A stretch of 64,000 nucleotides of DNA from Sulfuricurvum sp. (GTDB taxonomy: Bacteria; Campylobacterota; Campylobacteria; Campylobacterales; Sulfurimonadaceae): assembly GCF_028710345.1 (NCBI RefSeq), contig NZ_JAQTUH010000006.1, positions 1 to 64,000 on the forward strand, read 5' to 3'. Below, one piece after another: positions 18,052 to 25,645 of the stretch. How positions within the stretch are numbered: position 1 is the first letter of the stretch; each line of letters opens with the position of its first letter. A model generated the notes under the pieces. It made no database searches and was not told the origin of the DNA. It saw nothing but the letters and a program-made list of their open reading frames with translations. The translations under genes and the position numbers were made by a program.

Positions 18052-19899
18052 ATGCATTTACGGACTTATTCTCTTGTTGCCGCAACGGCTATTTTAGGCA
18101 CTTTATTTTTTGTCGGATGTGGTAGTGATGATTCATCCCCTTCAATCCCTACAGTTGTTAGTACCGAGTTTATCGGGATGGATGCTCCGACAACGGCTGA
18201 TAAAATGGATCATGTTTATTCTGAAGCGTCTGTTAAAATCACTTATAGTGATGGAACTACTGTCACACAACCGCTCGAATATAAAACTCTTATGAGTACA
18301 GGCGATGTTATCGGTGGTACAACGGTCGGAGCGATTTTAGATGTTAACGGTAGTCCAATCATGGATACATCTGTTAGCCCTTCTACAGCCTTTGTTTCGG
18401 ATACCCCAGATGGTCAAAGTGTTATGCAAATCGGAAATACAATCCAAATGGTTTCTCAATTTGAATATGTTACAGCCGATGGAAGCGGAGCGAGTCGATA
18501 CGGAGTACTACCGGCTATGATGAATCTCAGCACATTAACACAAGCTGCAAACGGAGACTTCAACATCAGTAAAATCGCAAACATTGATTCTAGCAGTGTT
18601 GGTGGATTGTGGATTACGTGTGCAGCGAGTATGACACCATGGACAACACATCTGGGAAGTGAAGAGTATGAACCGGATGCTAAACTCGTTGAACTTGGAA
18701 CTGGTAGCGGAACCGATACACTCACTGGTCCAAATGCCTATTTTGGAGATACAACAACTGCAAATGTCTATAACTATGGTTATATCCATGAAACAACCGT
18801 TACGTCGACTGGTGCAACAACTCTCAAAAAACACTATAATATGGGACGTTTCTCTCATGAACTTGCGCAAGTAATGCCGGATAACAAAACCGTTTACTTC
18901 GGAGATGATGGCTCATATACTATGCTCTTTATGTACGTTGCCGATACTGCGGGTGATTTGAGTGCAGGTACATTGTACGCGGCAAAATGGACTCAAACAA
19001 GTACATCAACCGATCGTTCGGTTACAGCCAACCTCACTTGGATCAAACTCGCTCATGCAACCGATACAGAGGTTAAAGCAATCATTACCGCTAAACCTAA
19101 ATTTAGTGACATATTCGAAACCGCCGCATCTGCAACTGCCGGATTTATAAAAATCAAAACCTACAAAGGGACTGAATATATCAAACTTAAAACAGGTATG
19201 GAAAAAACAGCAGCTTACCTTGAATCTCGTCGTTATGGAGCATTGCTTGGTGCAACCAGCGAATTTAATAAAATGGAAGGGGTCACCGTTAACGCCAAAG
19301 ACAAAAAAGTTTACATGGCAATCTCTAACATGAGCGGCGGTATGGCAACAAGCTCTAGTGATCCAGTTGACGATATCAAAGCACCGATCGAAAAAGCAGG
19401 AGCAGTATTCGAGCTTGCACTTAGCAGTGGAAAAAGCGATACAGCCGGTACAGCTATCAACAGTTCTTATGTAGCGACAACGATGAATGCAATCCCTGAA
19501 TTGACAGGTTTGACTGTCTCTGTCAAAGATGTATTCGGTAACAGTGCTGATGTTTCCAAAGTCGCTAATCCGGATAATCTTAAATTCTCTGAAAAAATGC
19601 GCACACTCTTCGTCGGGGAAGACAGTGGAATGCATATCAACAACTTCGTATGGGCGTACAACATCGATACAAAAAAATTCTCACGTATCCTCTCAGCTAC
19701 TGCCGGTGCTGAATCAACAGGTCTTCAGGCCATCGAAAATCTAAATGGAACCGGATATGTTATGTCGAGTATTCAACATCCGGGTGATGCACTCTTGGTT
19801 GATTGGAACGCTTCTAATCCAATCGTTTCAGGACTCGCCGCTTCAATCAACAAGAAAAAATCGGCTATGGGATACATAAAACTTCCTGCTATCCGCTAA
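18052..19899 (+). CDS. PhoX/DUF839-family phosphatase-like lipoprotein
   Basis: 615 residues from the ATG at 18052, preferred over the ATG at 18025 because AAGGG lies six bases upstream of it; the lipobox FVGC then falls near residue 20. The body shows DUF839/PhoX traits: GGLWITCAASMTPWTTHLGSEEYEPDA, GRFSHELAQVMPDNKTVYFGDDG, LSAGTLYAAKW, FNKMEGVTVN and a late SSIQHPGDALL. PhoX proteins are exported Ca/Fe-dependent phosphomonoesterases, but this one has a lipoprotein signal and no twin-arginine motif, so enzyme activity is a family-level guess. It stands alone between the two secretion operons and may be a client of that system. Confidence 0.8.
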   Translation: MHLRTYSLVAATAILGTLFFVGCGSDDSSPSIPTVVSTEFIGMDAPTTADKMDHVYSEASVKITYSDGTTVTQPLEYKTLMSTGDVIGGTTVGAILDVNGSPIMDTSVSPSTAFVSDTPDGQSVMQIGNTIQMVSQFEYVTADGSGASRYGVLPAMMNLSTLTQAANGDFNISKIANIDSSSVGGLWITCAASMTPWTTHLGSEEYEPDAKLVELGTGSGTDTLTGPNAYFGDTTTANVYNYGYIHETTVTSTGATTLKKHYNMGRFSHELAQVMPDNKTVYFGDDGSYTMLFMYVADTAGDLSAGTLYAAKWTQTSTSTDRSVTANLTWIKLAHATDTEVKAIITAKPKFSDIFETAASATAGFIKIKTYKGTEYIKLKTGMEKTAAYLESRRYGALLGATSEFNKMEGVTVNAKDKKVYMAISNMSGGMATSSSDPVDDIKAPIEKAGAVFELALSSGKSDTAGTAINSSYVATTMNAIPELTGLTVSVKDVFGNSADVSKVANPDNLKFSEKMRTLFVGEDSGMHINNFVWAYNIDTKKFSRILSATAGAESTGLQAIENLNGTGYVMSSIQHPGDALLVDWNASNPIVSGLAASINKKKSAMGYIKLPAIR

Positions 19900-19907
19900 A
19901 TCACGAT

Positions 19908-19933
19908 GTCCCTTTTCGGAGGGGCTCTTTTTT
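19908..19933 (+). terminator. Intrinsic terminator of the PhoX-like gene
   Basis: Stem GTCCCT/AGGGGC (one T-G pair) with a six-base loop, followed by TCTTTTTT, starting nine bases after the stop codon. Confidence 0.75.
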
Positions 19934-20045
19934 GTCCAACAACCGCATACTCTCAATATTCACCCATATTTTATTTTGACGGTAACAATTACATCGAAGA
20001 TCACTTTCTCGATGAACGTGCAACAACGCTAAAGATGAGGAATTT

Positions 20046-21251
20046 TTACTGAGAAATCGGTGTTCCACCCTTTTGCCAATTTAAAATTGTTTTATTGATT
20101 AGATTATTGCCATCGGTTTCAGGATTGGTCTGAGGAGTATCTCCTGAACCGAAGAAAAGTCCCACTACGTGCGATGATGCAACATCATTGATGTGTGAAA
20201 AGAGCCAATCGACACGGTTGTCTTTGTAATGCTGATAGGTATTATTTTGATCCATATTTCCCAGTGGAATCTGCCACATAATCGTCGATTTACCAATACG
20301 TTCTGAGAACGTTTTACTCCATGCTAAATATGCGGTTGCTTTTTGATCATCCCACCAACGAAAACTTTGCCCTTGCAACTCATACCATCCCGCATCACGG
20401 TCTGAAGGATCGGTTACGATAAAATCGCCATCACCGGCACCCAATGCATTCATAAAAGTAGCAAGCGATTCAGCATCGCCGCTTTGAGCAGAATTCCAAG
20501 GAGATGCGTGTAACCCTACCGTAGTATTCGGTGCATATTTACGTGCCATCGAAATCATACACCGTGTTAACCCCGCCACACTGTTTTCTTGAGTAGAACA
20601 ATCGGTCGGGTTGGAGGTTCGAACAGGCGATGATATGGCATGAGGATCACTATTGACCTGACGTACATATCCCCATAAATCAGGCTCTACATGGATCATT
20701 ACACGCCGTGTACCTATCTTTTGGAGGAGAAAACGCCAGTCATTAAGATAACGGGTGAGGATCGCAGAATCACTCATTGCCGTCACTTCTGCTGAACCTT
20801 CCCCCATTTTTGCGGTATTAAGCCACAGATAGTAGGTAAAAACAGGAATTTGAGCGCGCGTTGACCCCTCCCATTTAGCAGAAGTTGCATTGGTAATATG
20901 GGCGTTTATGTACTCTCCCGGTGGAAGTTCATCCCATTGCCAACATCCCCACCAACCGCTACAAGAGGATGAAGCTTTACACGAATTCATGCACGCCTCA
21001 TCCGGTGCCGATCCCCCTGCTAGATAGAGATATCGGGCATCAAACGGTGCAGCAGATGCTGTTTCATTACTCATTTGGGCACCGATTAATAGGGTGTTTT
21101 TACCCATAAAACTAGCACTGGTCGTATTATTATCGGTATTATTAGTGTCAGATGTAGTATTTATACTAGGTGTTTCGCCACTCTCACCACCACCGCCACA
21201 AGCGCTTAAAAACAACGCAGAGAGAAATGCGATAACTATATTTCGAATCAT
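20046..21251 (-). CDS. Exported lipoprotein of unknown function, possible glycosidase-like fold
   Basis: 401 residues with lipobox LSAC and a Gly-rich linker. I do not recognise the family. A cysteine- and tryptophan-rich loop (CMNSC, CSGWWGCWQW) lies near residue 90. The remaining part alternates strand and helix like a TIM barrel, with VMIHVEPDLWGY and DRDAGWYELQG as acidic loops that could be catalytic. It is encoded 18 bases after the alginate-lyase-like gene in the same direction, so the two probably act together on the same polysaccharide. The function is inference; the export signal is seen. Confidence 0.7.
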   Translation of the reverse strand: MIRNIVIAFLSALFLSACGGGGESGETPSINTTSDTNNTDNNTTSASFMGKNTLLIGAQMSNETASAAPFDARYLYLAGGSAPDEACMNSCKASSSCSGWWGCWQWDELPPGEYINAHITNATSAKWEGSTRAQIPVFTYYLWLNTAKMGEGSAEVTAMSDSAILTRYLNDWRFLLQKIGTRRVMIHVEPDLWGYVRQVNSDPHAISSPVRTSNPTDCSTQENSVAGLTRCMISMARKYAPNTTVGLHASPWNSAQSGDAESLATFMNALGAGDGDFIVTDPSDRDAGWYELQGQSFRWWDDQKATAYLAWSKTFSERIGKSTIMWQIPLGNMDQNNTYQHYKDNRVDWLFSHINDVASSHVVGLFFGSGDTPQTNPETDGNNLINKTILNWQKGGTPISQ

Positions 21252-21269
21252 GGAATATCCTTTATATCA

Positions 21270-23444
21270 CTAATTATTACTTAAACTGCTAATCTCTGTC
21301 GCACTTAAAGCACCACTATAAAGCCTGAAATCTTCCATACGCCCTTTGAAATAAGGATCGTTTGAATATTGTGCCCGACCTAACCAATTTTGTGTCGTTT
21401 CACCCATCTGATAAGGCTCAAAGGTGACTGCATTATTACTGGCTACCTCCACACCGTTGAGATAAAGTGTTCCGATGCTACCCGATAACGTAACCGCTAC
21501 ATGTACCCATGTATTGGTACTGATTGCACTTGGGGCATTGATATTATGTTCTCCGTACCACATAGTGCCTGTTGTAGCCACACGCATCGTTTTATTGGAG
21601 CCGTTTAGAAGAAGTGCCAAATAAGCAATATCACTCGATCCAAAATCAAAAAGTCTCTGATTTCCGCTATTTCCCCCTGCCCAATTCATCCATACGCTGA
21701 TGGTAAAATCACCAATATCCGCCATAATCCCTGAGGGCAAAGAGAGAGAACCGCTCGTACCGTCAAACGCTAACGCACTCCCCGAAACACGCCCAGATCC
21801 CCAGCTAGTAGCTCCGTTTAAAGTACCGTTTTTTCCGTTTCCGCTACTATCGACGGCTACGAGACCGCTACCTTCTTTTAATGAAAGGTGAATTTTTTTC
21901 TCATACGGGGTAACGGTTCGGATGATATTCGATAACGCCGTCTCTCCTCTTGGTGTGGTTGCGGTTATAGCATAATACCAAATTCCATCACTTGGTGCAT
22001 CTGTGTAGGTACGTGGATCGGTTACGTTGGCAATAGTCGCAAATGGACCATTAGCAGAAGACGCACGTTTAACACTGTAACTTGTAGCATAAGCACTTCC
22101 CCACCATGAGAGTAACACTTTACCCTCATTAAGAACAGCACTTAAACCACTGGGAGCAACATCTCCAACATAAGGGTCACGTGACATTGTGAGTGTACCA
22201 AAACTAGGTTCATCACCACCGGTATCTCTCCATTCAGGACGCACTTTCGCCACCATAGTACTCACCCATGGTGCCGAAAGTCCCTTGCGATTGACATAAT
22301 GATTGTAAATTATTTCCCATGTAGGGCGTAAATGGGGACGTCCGGAATCGGATACAGTGTTCATCGTCCCCTGACGATTTGAGTATCTCGAGTACGGCAG
22401 GGTATAAAAATTGCCATTTGAATCGGTCAAATTTGATTTGGCGACATACTCCGCACCAGCTAGAAATCGGTTATTTCGATACCCATATAAATCAATCCCC
22501 TGATTCCATGCCATCTCACAAAACGATGCAATACAGCTGATACTGAGAGTACTGTGTCCCTGATCCCGTCCGCTCTCTTGCCATTGCCCGAGATATCCGG
22601 GATGGAGTACATACACGTTATGAGCCGATGCCCCATTGCCTCGACCCGTCGTCGTATAGTAATTCAACGCCTCATTACAAATATCTACCCTCTCGCAAAA
22701 AACACCGATTGCAAAAATTCCACATAACGTCAAAGCATCCCATGATGCCCAATAGTTGGTGATATCTGAACCGTTATGATCAGTAATAAAACTATGGCAA
22801 AGGGGATACCATATACTAAGTAACCACTCTTTAAAGTGGCTTTTGTCGGCGCTTAGCCATCCCGAATAGGTACTCATAATTTCAGCAGCATTCACCCACT
22901 GATACCCATACAGACCAGCAGCGATAAACCGATCCGCATTTCCGGTAAGTGTCGTCATCGTCGATGACCATTCATTGAGAAATCGAACCGCTAAATCGGC
23001 ATATCGTGTATCTCCGGTAATTTTCCAATACAACGCAATCTGATATGCCGATTCCATATCAAATACCATCGTTCCAAAATTCTGAGCCACAACATTTCCG
23101 TTCGCGTCCGTTACCCCCGCTCCGCGTACAACCGTTACCAACGGGTTAGGTACACGATTTAGACTCGTGTAATCGTGATCGTCCAACTTATTCCAACCCG
23201 AAATCCACGGCTCCGCATTCGCTGATACTTTAGCCGCCATACGGGAAAAATCAGCTTCGGTATGTAAAAGTCCGGGATGACGAATGGTGGTCATTGTTAA
23301 TGACTCAGTTGATCCACCTCCGTTAGTACCAGCGCCCGTTGCACTACCACTATCACCTCCGCCACCTCCACAAGCACTAAGACTTAAGACACCCATAATA
23401 TAGAGAAATTCGCGACGGGTTAAACCTTCATAGAAATTTTTCAT
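21270..23444 (-). CDS. Alginate-lyase-like exported enzyme with FN3 and LamG domains
   Basis: 724 residues. The N-terminus TRREFLYIMGVLSLSACGG carries both a twin-arginine motif and a lipobox, suggesting Tat export and lipidation. Residues of roughly 50-400 resemble the alginate lyase/heparinase-type alpha-toroid family (HPGLLHTEADFSRM, YGYQWVNAAEIMS, QWQESGRDQGHSTL, EMAWNQGIDLYGYRN). A fibronectin type III domain follows (around APSGLSAVLNEGKVLLSWWG), then a LamG/concanavalin-like C-terminal domain (LSLKEGSGLVAVDSSGNGKNGTL) likely for carbohydrate binding. It is the first gene of a two-gene leftward unit. The exact substrate (alginate or another uronate polymer) is not proven. Confidence 0.82.
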   Translation of the reverse strand: MKNFYEGLTRREFLYIMGVLSLSACGGGGGDSGSATGAGTNGGGSTESLTMTTIRHPGLLHTEADFSRMAAKVSANAEPWISGWNKLDDHDYTSLNRVPNPLVTVVRGAGVTDANGNVVAQNFGTMVFDMESAYQIALYWKITGDTRYADLAVRFLNEWSSTMTTLTGNADRFIAAGLYGYQWVNAAEIMSTYSGWLSADKSHFKEWLLSIWYPLCHSFITDHNGSDITNYWASWDALTLCGIFAIGVFCERVDICNEALNYYTTTGRGNGASAHNVYVLHPGYLGQWQESGRDQGHSTLSISCIASFCEMAWNQGIDLYGYRNNRFLAGAEYVAKSNLTDSNGNFYTLPYSRYSNRQGTMNTVSDSGRPHLRPTWEIIYNHYVNRKGLSAPWVSTMVAKVRPEWRDTGGDEPSFGTLTMSRDPYVGDVAPSGLSAVLNEGKVLLSWWGSAYATSYSVKRASSANGPFATIANVTDPRTYTDAPSDGIWYYAITATTPRGETALSNIIRTVTPYEKKIHLSLKEGSGLVAVDSSGNGKNGTLNGATSWGSGRVSGSALAFDGTSGSLSLPSGIMADIGDFTISVWMNWAGGNSGNQRLFDFGSSDIAYLALLLNGSNKTMRVATTGTMWYGEHNINAPSAISTNTWVHVAVTLSGSIGTLYLNGVEVASNNAVTFEPYQMGETTQNWLGRAQYSNDPYFKGRMEDFRLYSGALSATEISSLSNN

Positions 23445-23578
23445 TTTGCTTCCTTGTAACTCTATTTAAATATGTTCTTGTCCTGCATTTGCCTTGATGG
23501 ATACTGAAACTATTTAACAAATTACACTAATATTTATTAATTAGTTTTTTTTAACTTATCCGTATAATAACAATTTAC

Positions 23579-23598
23579 TGGTCATATATTGGTCATAT
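23579..23598. promoter_or_regulatory. Paired TGGTCATAT direct repeat, possible regulator site
   Basis: TGGTCATAT occurs at 23579-23587 and 23590-23598, spaced 11 bases start to start (about one helical turn), in the 279-base divergent region between the lyase gene and gspG. Such spacing suits a dimeric regulator bound to one face of the helix. The rest of this AT-rich gap shows only the gspG promoter and ribosome site. Confidence 0.45.
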
Positions 23599-23678
23599 TT
23601 AGCCCAAAATTATGTGCATAGAAGTTACTGGATCTAAAGCTTTTAAAACTATTTTAAAATGGTTACAAAAGAGTATGT

Positions 23679-23684
23679 TACAAT
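23679..23684 (+). promoter_or_regulatory. Putative -10 box for gspG operon
   Basis: TACAAT in GTATGTTACAATG, 40 bases before the gspG ATG; the same extended form (TATGNTACAAT) precedes the transglycosylase gene at 9365. Confidence 0.5.
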
Positions 23685-23723
23685 GCGCATTATAATAATG
23701 AGTCAAAAATAGGAGCCCCTAAA

Positions 23724-24155
23724 ATGTCATCTCACCAACACAAAAAAGCCTTTACCCTCATAGAAATTATGGTTGTCATCATCATTTTAGGACTCTTAGC
23801 GGCGTTCGTTATCCCGAACATCACCGGTAAAAGCGGAGAAGCAAAACAAAAGCTCGTCTGTATTCAGATGAAAAGTTTAAACGAAAGTCTCAAAATGTTC
23901 AAAGTGGACAACGGTTCGTATCCAACGAGTGAAGAGGGGCTAAAAGCACTTCTCACCAACCCCAATCCCGATGCGTACACCTCCTATTCGCCTAACGCCT
24001 ACGTCGAGGGTAAAAATCTCCCTAAAGACCCATGGAATCATCCCTATCTTTATCTCAACGTGGATGGTGATATTGAACTCATCTCTCTAGGGAGTGATGG
24101 CAAAGAGGGCGGTAAAGATGAAGAGAAGGATCAAAAACTCTCCGAGTGCCGTTAA
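23724..24155 (+). CDS. gspG: Type II secretion major pseudopilin GspG
   Basis: 143 residues. Prepilin motif KKA|FTLIEIMVVIIILGLLAAFVIPNI; the residue before the cleavage point is Ala rather than the usual Gly. The globular part has the GspG core (LFMFKVDNGSYPTSEEGLKAL-like segment, then PKDPWNHPYLYLN) and the calcium-loop region ISLGSDGKEGGKDEEKD. It builds the pseudopilus shaft. A ribosome site (GGAG) precedes the ATG. It is the first gene of the rightward operon G-H-I-J. Confidence 0.95.
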   Translation: MSSHQHKKAFTLIEIMVVIIILGLLAAFVIPNITGKSGEAKQKLVCIQMKSLNESLKMFKVDNGSYPTSEEGLKALLTNPNPDAYTSYSPNAYVEGKNLPKDPWNHPYLYLNVDGDIELISLGSDGKEGGKDEEKDQKLSECR

Positions 24156-24706
24156 TGAAAATGTCACGTTCGGGGATGACGCTCTTTGAACTGCTCATCG
24201 TTATGACGATAGTGGGAATCATCTATTCGATTGGGTTATTCACCTTAAAGAAAGAGCATATAACCGCCCCGACATTGAATCTCACAACCCTAAAAACAAC
24301 CCTTTTAGCTCTATCGCAATCGGGTGAAATTCGACTTAATTGCGATACATCGTGCCATGAGTGTCGCATCATCTCCAACGATGACACCCTCCTCACCACC
24401 GCCAATCTAAAAGCTACTGGGGTACTACAACGTTATGGCTTTAATCGTTTCGGCGAATTAACCCCGTGGGGCAAAGTGGTGACACAATCCAAGGGAGAAA
24501 TGAGTCAAGGGTGCTTTGAAATGACCCTCCATCCCGATGGCTCTACCACCCCTTTAATCCTCAAAAGTGATACCACATTTTACGCCTATACACCGTTAGG
24601 GGGAAATAAACCCTACATCACCCAAAGCGAAGAAGAGTTACAAAAATTCATCTTTAATGAAGCCCTTTATCCACTCAAAGGAGACGATATTTATGGGGCA
24701 CAGTAG
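24146..24706 (+). CDS. gspH: Type II secretion minor pseudopilin GspH-like
   Basis: 186 residues. The cleavage motif SRSG|MTLFELLIVMTIVGIIYSIG is typical of type IV pilin-like proteins, and the gene overlaps gspG by ten bases. The globular domain carries paired cysteines (LNCDTSCHECR and a later QGCFE). Position after gspG supports GspH; the body is too divergent to confirm by eye. Confidence 0.8.
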   Translation: MPLMKMSRSGMTLFELLIVMTIVGIIYSIGLFTLKKEHITAPTLNLTTLKTTLLALSQSGEIRLNCDTSCHECRIISNDDTLLTTANLKATGVLQRYGFNRFGELTPWGKVVTQSKGEMSQGCFEMTLHPDGSTTPLILKSDTTFYAYTPLGGNKPYITQSEEELQKFIFNEALYPLKGDDIYGAQ

Positions 24707-25130
24707 AGGATTTTCCCTTATCGAAACACTGGTTGCCATCACGATTGCCTCCATCGCCGTCCTGGCACTCATGAAAATCGTTTCTCAAAGCACCGCTCTC
24801 TCTACCAACATTCTCCAACGCTTTGACTCCTCTATCATGATGAGCTTGGTTCAAGGAGAGGCAAACGAGACCTTGGATGGGAGAACACTCAGCGTCGATG
24901 AGATTCTCAGTTCTCGTTATAACATCGATCACTCAGTTATTCGAGAATCACTCCAATCGGTAAGCTACGAAATCGAGCTGTTACCCAAAGAGAGTATTAA
25001 TCCTCTGATGGATACACCCGCATCATCAACACTCTCTTCGACCATCAACACCCTCGCACTCCAAAAGGTGATGCTCAAAAATCCCCATGAGCACAGCAGT
25101 TTTTTTCGCCTCACCTCGGAGCAAAAATGA
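24693..25130 (+). CDS. gspI: Type II secretion minor pseudopilin GspI-like
   Basis: 145 residues from the ATG at 24693, chosen because AAAGGAG lies nine bases upstream and it puts the prepilin motif SRG|FSLIETLVAITIASIAVLAL at the N-terminus; an earlier in-frame ATG at 24657 would add 12 residues and a long overlap. Small pseudopilin of the tip complex. It overlaps gspH by 14 bases and gspJ by four. Confidence 0.82.
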   Translation: MGHSRGFSLIETLVAITIASIAVLALMKIVSQSTALSTNILQRFDSSIMMSLVQGEANETLDGRTLSVDEILSSRYNIDHSVIRESLQSVSYEIELLPKESINPLMDTPASSTLSSTINTLALQKVMLKNPHEHSSFFRLTSEQK

Positions 25131-25630
25131 GACGCAACGGTTTTACCCTCATCGAGCTAGTCATATCGATAGCCCTCTTCGGATTGATTACTATTTTTCT
25201 CTTCGGTGCCATCAATCAGCTACGAAAAGAACAAACTTTTTTTCAACAAAAAGAGCTTATCCTCTCCCATAAAAATCAAATACTCTCTCTACTACGAACC
25301 GATTTCGACCGCGCACAATCACTCACCCTCTCGACGAGTTCCAACAAAAATTTTGATACCATCTCCATTGTCGGCTCCAACCACTCATTATACGGAATCG
25401 ACCGCCCCTACATAACATGGCTCGTCCTCAAAGCCGATAATTCACTGGTACGACTCGAATCTTCATCCCTCATCACGATTCCCATCCTCCCCGAAAAGCT
25501 CTATTTAACCCATAGTGACCTCATCGGGAAGCAATGTGAGCTTTTTCGTCTCTATGACTCGACGAAACATCGTCTCATCTATTTAAAATTTGAAAACGAA
25601 TCCCCTCTGATAGTCGAAACGACGAAATAA
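25127..25630 (+). CDS. gspJ: Type II secretion minor pseudopilin GspJ-like
   Basis: 167 residues with motif RNG|FTLIELVISIALFGLITIFLFG. The gene overlaps gspI by four bases and ends the pseudopilin operon. With GspI and GspK it should form the pseudopilus tip. No prepilin peptidase (GspO) is present in this window, so it must be encoded elsewhere. Confidence 0.82.
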   Translation: MRRNGFTLIELVISIALFGLITIFLFGAINQLRKEQTFFQQKELILSHKNQILSLLRTDFDRAQSLTLSTSSNKNFDTISIVGSNHSLYGIDRPYITWLVLKADNSLVRLESSSLITIPILPEKLYLTHSDLIGKQCELFRLYDSTKHRLIYLKFENESPLIVETTK

Positions 25631-25633
25631 TGA

Positions 25634-25639
25634 TACAAT
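25634..25639 (+). promoter_or_regulatory. Putative -10 box directly before the ABC exporter start
   Basis: TACAAT ends seven bases before the ATG at 25646, and no ribosome site separates them. The expected transcription start would coincide with the A of the start codon, giving a leaderless message. Confidence 0.4.
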
Positions 25640-25645
25640 CGCATC

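Noticed and set aside
19906-20052. 48-residue open frame starting MSLFGGALFCP after the PhoX-like gene
   Set aside because: Its first codons are the stem and T run of an intrinsic terminator and there is no ribosome site.
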